Counted from the stretch's first letter, positions 1-9,317 are shown. The stretch is 64,000 bases of DNA from Peribacillus acanthi (GCF_003073175.1 NZ_QBBX01000001.1:201836-265835); one strand, 5' to 3'. Numbers and translations are program-made. Notes: generated by a model from the sequence alone, not told the origin.

Positions 1-503
1 CGCGCTTACATCCAATCAAAGGACATGACATCGTGCTTAAGGCGCTAAAACAAGTCAACAATCCTAATATTTCATTGTTATTGGTAGGTGATGGCCCAAT
101 CAAACAGGAAGTGGAGGACCTAGTTCAACAACTTGGCCTTCAAAATCAAGTACATATGCTCGGCTTCCGTAAAGACATCGAACAAATTTACAGCAATTCT
201 AATATTGCTCTCCTAGCATCACAAAGTGAAAGCTTCCCACTTGCCTTATTAGAAGCGGCTAATCAAAAAGTTCCACTCCTCTCAACAGATGTGGGTGGAG
301 TGAATGAACTGATTCCTTCTAAAGAATATGGTTGGGTGGTTCCAATTCAAGATGTCGATGCTTTCGCACAAGCCATTCAAGAAGCGTATGTTTCGAATGA
401 CTTAAAGAAAAAAGGTGAAAAACAATACCAATTTGCCAAAGATCATTTCTCTTTGGATCAGTTAGCAAAAAGTATTTGGGAATCTTATACAAACTTAAGC
501 TAA
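1..503 (+). CDS. Glycosyltransferase family 4 (GT4), C-terminal part
   Basis: The gene is cut by the window start; the frame is open back to base 3 and reads RLHPIKGHD before the GTG at 33, so that GTG is internal. What remains is the C-terminal nucleotide-sugar-binding Rossmann half of a GT-B enzyme: LLLVGDGP, a GFRKDIEQIY segment, and the SQSESFPLALLEAANQKVPL block holding the conserved acidic residues of GT4 enzymes, then DVGGVNELI. Such enzymes move a sugar from a nucleotide donor to a lipid-linked or polysaccharide acceptor on the cytoplasmic face. The O-antigen ligase-like gene downstream suggests a role in a cell-surface glycan, perhaps the polymer that anchors SLH domains. The exact substrate cannot be told. 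Confidence 0.85.
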   Translation, partial: RLHPIKGHDIVLKALKQVNNPNISLLLVGDGPIKQEVEDLVQQLGLQNQVHMLGFRKDIEQIYSNSNIALLASQSESFPLALLEAANQKVPLLSTDVGGVNELIPSKEYGWVVPIQDVDAFAQAIQEAYVSNDLKKKGEKQYQFAKDHFSLDQLAKSIWESYTNLS

Positions 504-608
504 ATATTGGTCATTGTGATTCATGCCTATTTCTTGTAAGGTAGGAAAGGTGAAAACTTCAGGAGAAGTCCCTGATGACATAGACACATTAATAGAAAGG
601 ATTTAGGT

Positions 609-1991
609 ATGAATAATAATAAGTCACTGACATATATCCTCATCCTATTGCATTTATTCTTGGTGCCTTTAGCGTATTTCAAAACTTATCTAGGCCCCAT
701 TCCAGTATCGATTGAAATCATCCTCGTTCCATTGCTTGTGTTAGCAGTGATGTGGGAGTACAAAAAAGGAATCATCAAACTTAATTCATTATCGATTAAA
801 CCGTTTTTAATCGTATTTAGTTTATTTTTCATCGCATCCATCATTTCTTTAGTCAAAGCAGAAAGCTTAACACCAGGAATCATGGAAATTGGTCGTTACT
901 TATCATACGTAGTATTATTCCTAATTGTAACGAAGGTTCAGTTTACGAAAGAACAGTACGTTTCGTTTGCTAAAGCGTTTGGTGCTTCTGCATTAATTGT
1001 TGGGTTGTTCGGAATCATCCAATATGTGTTCAATTTCTCGTTAAACAAAGCAGGATTGTACGCCCTTAAAGATGCGAAGGGTCGTGTAGACTCTACGTTA
1101 ATCAATCCGAACTATTATTCTGCATTCTTGAACTTTGTAATTCCATCTCTGCTTTTATTGGCAGTGGTTTACTTCAAAGATAAAAAAGTTCAACTCATGC
1201 TGTTCGCTTTTTACGCGATTTATGTCATTAATTTGATTTTGACGTATACACGTGCTGCATGGGTAACCATGGCATGTGCATTCATCTTAATCATCATGAT
1301 CATGCCGAAAAGGTTCTTACGTAACCTTACTAAGCCACATATTTTATTATCGTTCATCGTATTATTAGTTGGCGTATATTTCATGCCTGACGTACAATCT
1401 CGTACAAGCTCAGCTATTTACGCATTTGAAAAGCTAGTATTTAAGAACTCTGCTGGACATATTGCAAGTGGCGAGCCTGGAGAAGAAGGCGAAGAACTAA
1501 GCGAAGAAGAAGAGCAAGAAGAAATTGATGACGAAACAACGAATAAAGCGGTTGTCTCACGTGTAACACTTTGGAAAACAGGCTATGTGATGTACAAGGA
1601 TAACCCAATTCTAGGGGTTGGCATGGGGAACTACTATGTTCGTTATAAAGACTTCGTAACGAAGTATAAAGAATTGGATATTGGTCATGAAGCCTATTCC
1701 GTTCATAATTCTTATTTGAAGGTAGCTGCTGAAACAGGAACAGTCGGTATTTTGTCATTCCTGTCGATTTATGTCACGTATTTCTTATATCTAGCTCGAC
1801 TATATTTCAAACAAAATAATGTCCTTGGACAAGTAATTGCTGCGGGAGTCTTTGTTGGTAGCGTAACGTACATGGTGCAGAATTTATCAAATAACTTAAT
1901 TTTCATTCCACAACTCAACATTATCTTTTGGTTGATCGGTGGTTTGGGGATTGCATTCTTGTATCAGAATCAAAGCCAAAAGAATCTGTAA
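609..1991 (+). CDS. O-antigen ligase/polymerase (Wzy_C) family membrane protein
   Basis: 460 residues with about ten hydrophobic segments, a usual size for the Wzy/WaaL family. A large extracytoplasmic loop in the second half contains VSRVTLWKTGYVMYKDNPILGVGMGNYY, which fits the Wzy_C signature, followed by HNSYLKVAAETGTVG with the conserved H-N-x-x-L. An unusual, very acidic insert (about residues 290-310, GEPGEEGEELSEEEEQEEID) lies in that loop. The family polymerises or ligates undecaprenyl-linked glycans outside the membrane. It probably forms an operon with the glycosyltransferase 106 bases upstream. An AGAAAGGA-type ribosome site precedes the ATG. Confidence 0.85.
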   Translation: MNNNKSLTYILILLHLFLVPLAYFKTYLGPIPVSIEIILVPLLVLAVMWEYKKGIIKLNSLSIKPFLIVFSLFFIASIISLVKAESLTPGIMEIGRYLSYVVLFLIVTKVQFTKEQYVSFAKAFGASALIVGLFGIIQYVFNFSLNKAGLYALKDAKGRVDSTLINPNYYSAFLNFVIPSLLLLAVVYFKDKKVQLMLFAFYAIYVINLILTYTRAAWVTMACAFILIIMIMPKRFLRNLTKPHILLSFIVLLVGVYFMPDVQSRTSSAIYAFEKLVFKNSAGHIASGEPGEEGEELSEEEEQEEIDDETTNKAVVSRVTLWKTGYVMYKDNPILGVGMGNYYVRYKDFVTKYKELDIGHEAYSVHNSYLKVAAETGTVGILSFLSIYVTYFLYLARLYFKQNNVLGQVIAAGVFVGSVTYMVQNLSNNLIFIPQLNIIFWLIGGLGIAFLYQNQSQKNL

Positions 1992-2009
1992 ATCTTAATA
2001 AAACTATTA

Positions 2010-2046
2010 AAACCTGTGTAGAAATTTTTCTATACAGGTTTTTTTG
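2010..2046 (+). terminator. Rho-independent terminator after the ligase gene
   Basis: AAACCTGTGTAGAAA and TTCTATACAGGTTT pair into a long stem followed by a run of T. It closes the polysaccharide operon before the S-layer leader. Confidence 0.85.
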
Positions 2047-2608
2047 TTGGGGAAGAATGGATTGTAATGATGAAAACTTCGACCCGAATTATTCTTTTTA
2101 CTTCAAACAGATCTCACTATTGAATCTTACATTAATACGAAACTGAGTACATACATTTAACTGTTTTCCGAAGCTATGAAAATAGTTTTAAAAATTTACA
2201 AGAAAAATTTTCTAAATATGAAACTTTCTTGTAACTATCTGCGTCTTTATAATTGGTTTTCCTTAGAGAAACTGGTTATTTTAAGTTTTTTATAAAAAAT
2301 ATTCCATTTTTATAGGAAAATATGTATAATGAGAAAGTGCGTTTCTTCTAGTAGGAAACAAGACCTATTATTCTACATAACTAGCTGGATAAAACTAGAA
2401 AAACAAGAAATTTGTAAAAAATAGTTGAAAAATCTGGTTAATTTGGTAGAATAATATACAAGTTTGAATCTTATTTTTGCTAAAAAATATAAAAATTACC
2501 AAAAAGGTATAGCAAAAGCAAAGATTCACGCTTGAATCCATTATCACTCGGGATTAATCCTGATGATTTAAAAGAAAACTTTTTTACAAAACGGGGAGGA
2601 TTTATTAC
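2047..2608 (+). promoter_or_regulatory. Promoter and long 5' leader of S-layer gene A
   Basis: About 560 bases without a gene precede the S-layer gene. A good sigma-A-like promoter is TTGAAA (2425-2430), 16 bases, TAGAAT (2447-2452); another -10 box, TATAAT, lies at 2325-2330 with a weak -35. The untranslated leader would be about 150 or 270 bases. A strong ribosome site GGGGAGGA (2593-2600) precedes ATG 2609; the same ACxxGGGGAGGATTT context precedes S-layer gene B. Long stable leaders are usual for highly expressed S-layer genes. The promoter calls are by eye. Confidence 0.55.
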
Positions 2609-5600
2609 ATGGCTTACCAACCAAAGTCTTACCGCAAGTTCGTAGCAACTGCTGCAACTGCTACTTTAGTAGCATCTGCTGTTGCTCCAGTAGCTTCTCT
2701 AGCTGCATTCAAAGATGTTCAAGGTGAAGAGCTTACTAAAGCTGTTGACTTCGTAGTTGCAGAAAAAATTGCTCAAGGTTACGCTGATGGCGTTACTTTC
2801 GGAACTGCTGATAGCGTAAAACGTATTGACGCTGCAGTAATGATTGCGAAAGCACTTAAACTTGATCCAGCAACTGCTACAGCTTCTACATTCACTGACG
2901 TACCAAAAGACAGAGCTGGTTATGTAAACGCTCTTTATGCAATTGGAGCTGTTAACGGAAAAACTACAACTCAATTCGATGTGTCTAGCAACATCACTCG
3001 CGCTGAAATGGCAAAAATCCTTGTTGACGCTTTTGGCTTAGTAGCTAACAACAACAGTGGAACTACTTACTCTGATGTAAGCCCACGTTTCAAAAACTAT
3101 GTTAAAGCAATCGTAGACAACGGAGCTATGGACGCTGCTTCTGCAACTTCATTCGGTGCTGAAGCTAAAATCACTCGTGGTGAAGTAGCTACTGCTCTTT
3201 ACCGTATTATGAACAAAGCTGTTGCTCCTTCAGTTGTAGGCGTAAGTGCGATTAACGCTACTACTGTTGAAGTTGCTTTTAAAGATGCTGTTACTGATGT
3301 TGAGTCTTTAGACTTCTCTATCGAAGGTCTTAAAATTTCAAACGCTGCTGTTAAACAAACTGACAGCAAAGTAGTAGTTCTTACTACTGAAGCACAAACA
3401 GGTGACAAAGAGTACACAGTTAAATCTGGAGAAACTACTCTTGGTAAATTTAAAGGTCTATCTGCTGTAATCCCTACTGGTATTAAAGTTACAACTCCTT
3501 CAATCCAAGGTACTCTTGGTAAAGAAGTAACTGTAAAAGCTTCTGTAACAGTTCCAGAAGGACAATCAAAAGCAGGTATCCCTGTAACTTTCAACATCAC
3601 TAACAGTGGTTCACTAAACGCACCACAAGTGGTTGAAGTGAAAACAAACGCTGACGGTGTAGCTTCTTACTCTTACACTCGTTACCAAGCTTCAAACGAC
3701 AGTGTTGTAGCTTACTCTACTGGAGATCGTACTAAATTCAGTACTGGTACTGTTTACTGGGCAAATTCTCTTACATTAACTGAAGTTACAGAATCTAATA
3801 CTTTAGCTAATGGTGCTAAGAAAGTTTACAAAGTAAAAGCAAACAGCTATGCAACAGCATATGATGCAGCTGGTAACGCATTATACAACTATGTAAACGT
3901 AGCATTCGCTGAAAACTTAGACGTAACTCCTGATAAATTAGTTCGTGGCGTAAATGTTATTGATACAGGTGTAACAACAAACGCTAGCTATCCATCACAA
4001 GTTACAACAGGTGGAGTAAACGAAGTACGTGTTAAAGTTAATGCTAGCGGTGAAGCTACATTCACATTAACTGGTGCTAATGCTTCTGTAACACCGATCG
4101 TATTCGTAGATGCTGATACTAAAAATGGTAAATTAGGAGCTACTGAACTTCAAGCTTCTGCTTCAACAGTTAAATTTGAATTAACTCATACTTTAGGCTT
4201 AGCAATTACTGCTAAAGGTGTAACAAACGCAGCAGCAATGAACGCTTCAGGTGTTGGTGTTGGTGGTCGTGATTACACTGTAACTGTTACTGATAAAGAC
4301 GGTAAAGTTGCACCAGCTGGAACTAAAGCGTATGTTACATTTGCAGAAGGAAGCTATAGCACTGATAAAGCTGCATACATTTTAAATGCAGATGGTTCTT
4401 ACACTCCTGTAAATAAAAACACTCGCTATGAAATTACAGTTACTGGAACTAAAGGTGAAGCAACATTTACTTTAGTTGGTAACCGTGATGCATTCGCAGC
4501 TCCAACTGTTTACTTAGAAACAGGCAGTGAGTTTGCATTAGATAAAAATGATCTACAAGTAGTTGGAGAAACTACATACTTTGTAAATGCAGTTGTAACA
4601 AACGCAACATTAACTGCTACAAATGCAGCGGGTAAAGCAGTTTCTACATTACCAAGTTCACAATCAGCGTTCTTTAACTATCAATCAGTTGATCAAAACG
4701 GATTTGATTACTATGTAGGTACTGGTTCTTATGAAGTATCTTACCAAGTAACTGCTCACTTCGCTGATGTAACTGTGTTTGGAACATTCGGTTCTAAACT
4801 AGTTAAAAAAGGAACAACTGAAACTGTAAAAGTTCAAGCTTCTGCTGGTAAAGCTTCTCTAGAAGTACGTTCAGAAAACGTTTCATCTAACGTAACTGTT
4901 CAAGCTTCTGCTTCTCAAGTAAGCTTACCTAACCAATCAGCTACTATTGCATTCACTAAAGGTACTCAATTACCTTCAGTTTATACAGGTGCTGTAACAA
5001 CTATCAACACAGCTACAAACAGCTTAACATTTGCTGGCTACGATGCAGTTAAATATTCAACTTCATCATTCAAAAATGCAGCTGGTGTTGTAATTGATGA
5101 AGCTAAATTTGAATCTTTAGTAGGTGCTGGTCTTGCTGCTGGAGATAACGTATTAGTAACTGCAGTTCAAAATGCTGATGGTACTTATACTCTTGAGATT
5201 GAGTCTATTACACCTGTAACACCTGGAACACCTGGAACTGGTACAATTTCTACTGCAGTATTGTCTGCTGATGGTACTAAGTTAACATTAACATTTGATA
5301 AGAATTTATTAGCTTCATCAGTTGTAGCTGGAGACTTCACAACTTCTGATGTTGCTGAAACAATTGCAATTGGTTCTGTATCTGGTAATACTGTAGTATT
5401 AAATGTAACAAATGTTGCTGCAGCTTCTACTGTTGATGTTGTTGCTGATAACATTGTATTTGCAGATGGTACATCTAATGCAGTTCTTTCAAAAGCTATT
5501 ACTCAACCAGTAGTTAACAAGATCTCTGTATTAACTACAAATGATGCAAACGTTAAAGCTGCTGCTGAAGTACTTGCTAAAGGTAGCGTAACTGTTGGTG

Positions 5601-6178
5601 CTAAAACAGCTACTGCAACTGTTGCAACTGGTGAAGTTCAAGAAGCCTTTAACGGTTTGAAAATTAAATTTGTTCAAGATGGTACTTCTACAGGAAATCC
5701 AGCGGCATCATATAATGCTACTACAAATGAAGTAACAGTTTCTTTAGGATATGTTGATGCTAATAATACTTTAGCTCTTATGAACACTGCAATCCAAGGG
5801 TTGACTGATAATGGAAACATTGATTTCAGTACAATTACACTAACTGGTACTGCATTAGCATTTGCTGACGTTGCTGCTGCTCAAACGATTACACTAGCAG
5901 GTGGAGTATCACTAACTGCTGCTCAAGTAGGTGAATATGAATTCACTCTTGAAAACAACTTAACTGTTGGTGATGTAATTACTCTTAACGGTAAAACTTA
6001 TGTAGCAGGTACTGACTTTGTAGTAGGTTCTTCTGCTACAGTAACAGCTGCTAACTTAGCTGCTGCTATCGTAGGAAAAGATACTCGTTTCGCTACAGCT
6101 GTTGCTGCTGTTGGAGTAATCACATTAACAGATGCAGTTGCTGACGGTGCTGCAGCTCCTACATTATCAATCAAATAA
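2609..6178 (+). CDS. S-layer protein A with three N-terminal SLH domains
   Basis: 1189 residues. Signal peptide residues 1-30 (KFVATAATATLVASAVAPVA). Three SLH domains follow at about 33-85 (FKDVQGEELTKAVDF), 92-145 (FTDVPKDRAGYVNALYAIGA) and 155-200 (YSDVSPRFKNYVKAI), which bind pyruvylated secondary cell-wall polymer. The rest is a string of beta-rich Ig-like units, for example AGIPVTFNITNSG and VTVTDKDGKVAPAGTKAYV, rich in Thr, Ala and Val, with no cysteine seen. This is the standard design of a self-assembling Bacillales S-layer subunit. From about residue 213 it is homologous to the silent cassette at 19.5-22.1 kb, and its first 200 residues closely match S-layer gene B. It is the copy here with promoter, ribosome site, signal and anchor all intact. 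Confidence 0.95.
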   Translation: MAYQPKSYRKFVATAATATLVASAVAPVASLAAFKDVQGEELTKAVDFVVAEKIAQGYADGVTFGTADSVKRIDAAVMIAKALKLDPATATASTFTDVPKDRAGYVNALYAIGAVNGKTTTQFDVSSNITRAEMAKILVDAFGLVANNNSGTTYSDVSPRFKNYVKAIVDNGAMDAASATSFGAEAKITRGEVATALYRIMNKAVAPSVVGVSAINATTVEVAFKDAVTDVESLDFSIEGLKISNAAVKQTDSKVVVLTTEAQTGDKEYTVKSGETTLGKFKGLSAVIPTGIKVTTPSIQGTLGKEVTVKASVTVPEGQSKAGIPVTFNITNSGSLNAPQVVEVKTNADGVASYSYTRYQASNDSVVAYSTGDRTKFSTGTVYWANSLTLTEVTESNTLANGAKKVYKVKANSYATAYDAAGNALYNYVNVAFAENLDVTPDKLVRGVNVIDTGVTTNASYPSQVTTGGVNEVRVKVNASGEATFTLTGANASVTPIVFVDADTKNGKLGATELQASASTVKFELTHTLGLAITAKGVTNAAAMNASGVGVGGRDYTVTVTDKDGKVAPAGTKAYVTFAEGSYSTDKAAYILNADGSYTPVNKNTRYEITVTGTKGEATFTLVGNRDAFAAPTVYLETGSEFALDKNDLQVVGETTYFVNAVVTNATLTATNAAGKAVSTLPSSQSAFFNYQSVDQNGFDYYVGTGSYEVSYQVTAHFADVTVFGTFGSKLVKKGTTETVKVQASAGKASLEVRSENVSSNVTVQASASQVSLPNQSATIAFTKGTQLPSVYTGAVTTINTATNSLTFAGYDAVKYSTSSFKNAAGVVIDEAKFESLVGAGLAAGDNVLVTAVQNADGTYTLEIESITPVTPGTPGTGTISTAVLSADGTKLTLTFDKNLLASSVVAGDFTTSDVAETIAIGSVSGNTVVLNVTNVAAASTVDVVADNIVFADGTSNAVLSKAITQPVVNKISVLTTNDANVKAAAEVLAKGSVTVGAKTATATVATGEVQEAFNGLKIKFVQDGTSTGNPAASYNATTNEVTVSLGYVDANNTLALMNTAIQGLTDNGNIDFSTITLTGTALAFADVAAAQTITLAGGVSLTAAQVGEYEFTLENNLTVGDVITLNGKTYVAGTDFVVGSSATVTAANLAAAIVGKDTRFATAVAAVGVITLTDAVADGAAAPTLSIK

Positions 6179-6188
6179 TTTTATGAAA

Positions 6189-6206
6189 TATCTGGTGTCA
6201 GACACC
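6189..6206. repeat. REP1 palindrome next to the IS left end
   Basis: The core GGTGTCAGACACC is at 6194-6206, just after the S-layer stop and directly abutting the left end of the IS231-like remnant. It carries the typical TATCT prefix, but the usual tail is replaced by IS sequence. Confidence 0.75.
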
Positions 6207-7545
6207 ATAGCCATCAAGTTAAGCAAATTATTACCACTTTAAGATAAAAAAGCCTATTCTTTCTATAGATTTATAGAAAAGGTAGGCTTTTTAATTTTAT
6301 GCTACAACATAGTTTAACTTCAGAAGATAATTTCCAGCTGATTTCAGAGGAGTTGACTCGAATTTTCTCTTCTAATTTTTTAGATGATATAGCCAGAAAG
6401 GAATTATTTGTTCAACGTACCACTAAATTAAAACCAAAGGATTTTGTTGCCTTGTGTTCCGTTTGGAATCAAGATTCAGGAAAAAAATCGCTAGCACAGT
6501 TATGTGGAATTTTAGATTCCAATCAAAATGTATCACTTACTACGGAAGGATTAAATCAACGATTTAACGAAGCAGGAGTTAGGTTGTTAAAGAAAGTATT
6601 TCATATCCTAATGGGCAAGCAATTTTTGTCTCATCATATTCCAAATTTCCATGATATAGATTTTTATCGGATTCGAATATTAGATTCCACGGGATTCGAA
6701 CTTCCCTGTCAATACTTAGGTAATTACAGAGGGTATCATAAATCTGGTGTGAAGATTCAATTAGAGTATGAGTTGTTAAAGGGAGAATTTATTCACTTAG
6801 AGGTTCAGAACGGTAGAGATAGTGATGCAACCTTCGGCCCTTCTCTTATTAATACCATACAAGCAAATGACTTGATTATCCGTGATTTAGGCTATTTTTC
6901 ATTAGATGAGCTAGTTCAAATTCACGATCGTGACGCGTACTATATTACAAGATTAAAACCAAAATTGCTTTTATTTACAAGAGAAAATCATCACTATACT
7001 AAGATCGATTTAGAAGAAGTAATGGAGGATATGGAAATAGGAGAAGTTAGAGAAATCGAAGATATTTATGTAAGTCAGGCAAAAAAACATATTCCACGAC
7101 TTATATTATGTAAGTTAACCGATGAACAAACTGAACAAAGATTAATCAGAAGAAATAGACAAGAAAAAAAGAAGGGTGTGAAATATTCACACCACACAAA
7201 AAAACTCACAAGATTAAACATATTCATATCAAATATACCATATCAATGCATTCCGAAGGAAGACATTCAAACCTTTTATTCCCTTCGTTGGCAGGTTGAG
7301 ATTTTATTTAAAACATGGAAATCTCTCTTTAAAATTCATGAAGTGAAAAAAATGAAGATGGAGCGATTTGAATGTCACCTTTACGGTACACTTATTTCTT
7401 TACTTATCACGTCAACATTAGCCTTTCAGATCAGAGAGTCTCTTTATCGAAAGAAAAAGAAAGAAATAAGTGAGTTTAAGGCGATTTCGATTGCATTAGA
7501 ATACATACCCATACTGCAAAAAACTCTAATTAGCGGGGAATATCT
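6205..7545 (+). mobile_element. IS231-like (IS4 family) insertion sequence remnant
   Basis: The left end CCATAGCCATCAAGTTAAG (6205-6223) resembles the terminal inverted repeats of IS231-type elements as I remember them. A leader stem-loop and a DDE transposase follow. No matching right inverted repeat (reverse of CCATCAAGTTAAG) is seen after the gene; the element runs into a REP1 repeat at 7541. It is therefore truncated on the right and probably immobile. REP1 lies at both junctions. Confidence 0.7.
6246..6294 (+). terminator. Stem-loop terminator in the IS leader
   Basis: AAAAAGCCTA and TAGGCTTTTT close a long stem that also contains TTTCTATA/TTATAGAAA. It can end S-layer gene A transcription. 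Known IS231 elements carry such a leader hairpin, which blocks incoming transcription from reaching the transposase. Confidence 0.75.
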
Positions 7546-7606
7546 GGTGTCAGACACCATTCGTGGACATATTGATAAATATGTACGCGTGGAGTGTACA
7601 CTATGA
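6299..7606 (+). CDS. IS4-family (IS231-like) DDE transposase, C-terminus replaced by REP1
   Basis: 435 residues. DDE catalytic residues are visible: the first Asp in RILDSTGFELP (about residue 127), the second in IIRDLGYFS (about 198), and the Glu in the IS4 signature YSLRWQVEILFKTWKS (about 338). The last 20 or so residues (EYLVSDTIRGHIDKYVR) are a translation of REP1, so the native C-terminus and right end are lost. Family members I recall are somewhat longer, near 480 residues. No good ribosome site precedes the ATG, as is usual for such elements. Probably inactive. Confidence 0.8.
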   Translation: MLQHSLTSEDNFQLISEELTRIFSSNFLDDIARKELFVQRTTKLKPKDFVALCSVWNQDSGKKSLAQLCGILDSNQNVSLTTEGLNQRFNEAGVRLLKKVFHILMGKQFLSHHIPNFHDIDFYRIRILDSTGFELPCQYLGNYRGYHKSGVKIQLEYELLKGEFIHLEVQNGRDSDATFGPSLINTIQANDLIIRDLGYFSLDELVQIHDRDAYYITRLKPKLLLFTRENHHYTKIDLEEVMEDMEIGEVREIEDIYVSQAKKHIPRLILCKLTDEQTEQRLIRRNRQEKKKGVKYSHHTKKLTRLNIFISNIPYQCIPKEDIQTFYSLRWQVEILFKTWKSLFKIHEVKKMKMERFECHLYGTLISLLITSTLAFQIRESLYRKKKKEISEFKAISIALEYIPILQKTLISGEYLVSDTIRGHIDKYVRVECTL

Positions 7607-7655
7607 AGGAAGCCCTGTGGAGAGAAATCTCTGCAGGGCTTTTCTTTTTCATTAG
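7541..7655 (+). repeat. REP1 element, full-length with terminator-like tail
   Basis: The core GGTGTCAGACACC (7546-7558) is followed by ATTCGTGGACA, a spacer with GGAGTGTACACTATGAAGG, and a hairpin GCCCTGTGGAGA-GAAA-TCTCTGCAGGGC followed by TTTTCTTTTT. This is the reference form of REP1 in the window; the hairpin looks like a rho-independent terminator. The transposase frame ends inside it. Confidence 0.85.
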
Positions 7656-7710
7656 AACCGAATCAACTAGATAAATAAACTTATATTATATTCATGTATA
7701 TAAAATATTG

Positions 7711-7935
7711 ATATCTGGTGTCAGACACCATTTGTGGACAAATTGGGTGATTTAGTATATGTGGAAAGGACAAAGAGTAGAAATATTTTCTTTTATCTAT
7801 AAGATATCTGATATCTTGAAATATCGGTGTCAGACACCTTTCGTGGACAAATTGATAAATTTGTTCGCATGGAGTGTACACTATGAAGGAAGCTCTGTGG
7901 AGAGAAATCTCTGCAGGGCTTTTCTTTTTATATGG
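7711..7935 (+). repeat. Two tandem REP1 elements
   Basis: Cores are at 7717-7729 and 7826-7838. The first has the alternative tail (GATTTAGTATATGTGGAAAGGACA) also seen near 29.15 kb. The second has the full GTACACTATGAAGG spacer and the GAAA-loop hairpin (about 7890-7930). The 7656-8047 stretch contains only these repeats and the hairpin before the radC-like gene. Confidence 0.85.
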
Positions 7936-7993
7936 AAGAAACCGAATCAATTAGAAAAATAAACTTATATTATAATAGTGATAAGAAAACATC

Positions 7994-8023
7994 AGCCCTA
8001 ATTCCTTTTGAGGAGTTAGGGCT
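7994..8023 (+). terminator. Conserved hairpin just before the radC-like gene
   Basis: AGCCCTAATTCC and GGAGTTAGGGCT pair around TTTTGA, 10 bases before the GAGGAGG ribosome site of the JAB gene. The same hairpin sits at the same place in both damaged copies (about 25.82 and 26.37 kb), so it belongs to the repeated module. It could be an attenuator for radC-like expression. Confidence 0.6.
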
Positions 8024-8047
8024 ATTTCTATTTGAGGAGGAATCATT

Positions 8048-8557
8048 GTGAAAAAGTACGAGGTAAAGAAGCAGAAGCAATTAGAACTATTCGAAAAAGG
8101 CTCATCGCTCCAGAAACCAGCCAAACGAATCAACATCGTCAGCCTAAAATTAGTGAAGGAATCGAGTATTTTGTATAAGAAAAGAAGAGTAACATCACCA
8201 GAGGATGCTTACCATTTGATGAAAGAACTATTAGTTGATTGTGATCGAGAGAGGTTTGTTGTAGTTTGTCTTGATACAAAGAATCAGCCTACTGACATAA
8301 ATATATGCCATGTAGGCAGTTTGAATGCAAGTATAGTTCATCCAAGAGAGGTCATGAAGGCTGCTATCCTTGCCAATTCAGCTTCAATAATCCTATTTCA
8401 TAATCATCCATCTCAAGATCCAACTCCGAGTAATGAAGACCTTGAGGTTACAAAGCGTCTAGCAGAAGCTGGGGAAATTATTGGCATTGATGTTCTTGAT
8501 CATCTCATTGTATGTGAAGAAAAGTTCGTATCACTAAAAGAAAAAGGATACCTATGA
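8048..8557 (+). CDS. RadC-like JAB (JAMM) domain protein
   Basis: 169 residues from GTG 8048, with GAGGAGG at 8034-8040. The N-terminus is a short basic tail; residues 50-169 form the RadC/JAB domain. The metal-binding signature HNHPSQDPTPSNED (H-x-H...S...D) is intact, as are the upstream NICHVGSLNASIVHPREV and DHLIVCEEKFVSLKEKG at the end. Such stand-alone RadC-like proteins are common in plasmids and genomic islands; their biochemical role is not settled. It leads a tight three-gene run (15-base gap, then a 4-base overlap). Two decayed copies with the same upstream DNA lie at 25.9 and 26.4 kb. Confidence 0.85.
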   Translation: MKKYEVKKQKQLELFEKGSSLQKPAKRINIVSLKLVKESSILYKKRRVTSPEDAYHLMKELLVDCDRERFVVVCLDTKNQPTDINICHVGSLNASIVHPREVMKAAILANSASIILFHNHPSQDPTPSNEDLEVTKRLAEAGEIIGIDVLDHLIVCEEKFVSLKEKGYL

Positions 8558-8572
8558 AGGGAGGAAGAGAAG

Positions 8573-8887
8573 ATGGAAGAATTAGAATGGTTTGTAAGTA
8601 TACTAGAAAACGAGTTTGATGTGAAGGTAGAGATGAATCAAATCAGCTACGAAGGTAATGAGTTGTACCTAGATGAAATCGATGAGTCACTGATTCCTAG
8701 AGAAATGTTTGAGGACCTTCCTGAATCTCTTCTCTTTGAGACGATGCTGATTGAGGATCAACAAGGGACGGAATGGTTAGGAATCATTGCTTTGCATCCA
8801 GAAACCTATGAGTGGTGTCTTCAGATGATCCTAAAGGATGGAGTGCCAGTATTAAGAAGATTAGTAGATAAGGAGAATTTACAATGA
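8573..8887 (+). CDS. Hypothetical acidic protein
   Basis: 104 residues, strongly acidic (ELEWFVSILENEFDVKVEM at the start), no signal or membrane segment and no recognised motif. GGGAGG precedes the ATG. It starts 15 bases after the radC-like stop and overlaps the next gene by four bases, so it is co-transcribed and translationally coupled. No function can be given; small acidic proteins in such islands are sometimes DNA mimics or antirestriction proteins, which is speculation here. Confidence 0.7.
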   Translation: MEELEWFVSILENEFDVKVEMNQISYEGNELYLDEIDESLIPREMFEDLPESLLFETMLIEDQQGTEWLGIIALHPETYEWCLQMILKDGVPVLRRLVDKENLQ

Positions 8888-9144
8888 CCAAATACCATAA
8901 AATCATCATCAACGGAAAGGAATTCTACCGAGAATTCGATTCGACATTAGGTCACTACGAAAACGAAATGCTTAGTGAAAAGGAAGTCATTGAGAGACTG
9001 TTAGAAGAGGTAGTGGAATCGGAGATTGAAATTGATGAAGTTGAAATAGAGAGAGCCATTAATTACATTCCAAGTCCTTTCCAACGAGAAATGGTTCAAA
9101 ACTACATCAACTACCTGGAGACCATTGTGGAGTCGTTGGAATAA
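8884..9144 (+). CDS. Hypothetical small acidic protein
   Basis: 86 residues, starting with the overlapping ATGA of the previous stop. Rich in Glu, mostly predicted helix (LSEKEVIERLLEEVVESEIEIDEV), with an amphipathic C-terminal helix (REMVQNYINYLETIVESL). Third gene of the radC-like operon. Not recognised. Confidence 0.65.
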   Translation: MTKYHKIIINGKEFYREFDSTLGHYENEMLSEKEVIERLLEEVVESEIEIDEVEIERAINYIPSPFQREMVQNYINYLETIVESLE

Positions 9145-9317
9145 ACTCACGACAAAATTATGGAAAGTGGTTTGAAAACTCATGACAAAACTAAATAAAG
9201 TAAAACATGAAGGAGTAAAACCTAGTAATACCAATAGATTTGAATGAAAACCATGCAAGTAAACTCACGTCATAATTATATTACTGTCGTGAGCTACATT
9301 GGAAGGAGGTGAGCAGA
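9145..9317 (+). repeat. Spacer with ACTCAYGACAAAA direct repeats
   Basis: Three similar units, AACTCACGACAAAAT (about 9147), AACTCATGACAAAAC (about 9177) and AACTCACGTCATAAT (about 9262), are followed by an inverted GTCGTGAGCT (about 9288) just before the micropeptide ribosome site. Spaced repeats of this kind could be an operator or a recombinase/partition site. Function is not known. Confidence 0.4.

Noticed and set aside
1441..1758. Minus-strand ORF inside the O-antigen ligase gene, and similar shadow frames within the S-layer genes
   Set aside because: Low-complexity antisense translations of real genes without ribosome sites.
2609..6178. CRISPR-like or tandem DNA repeats in the S-layer genes
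   Set aside because: The repetition is at protein level (Ala/Thr/Val codon bias), with no regular DNA unit or spacers.
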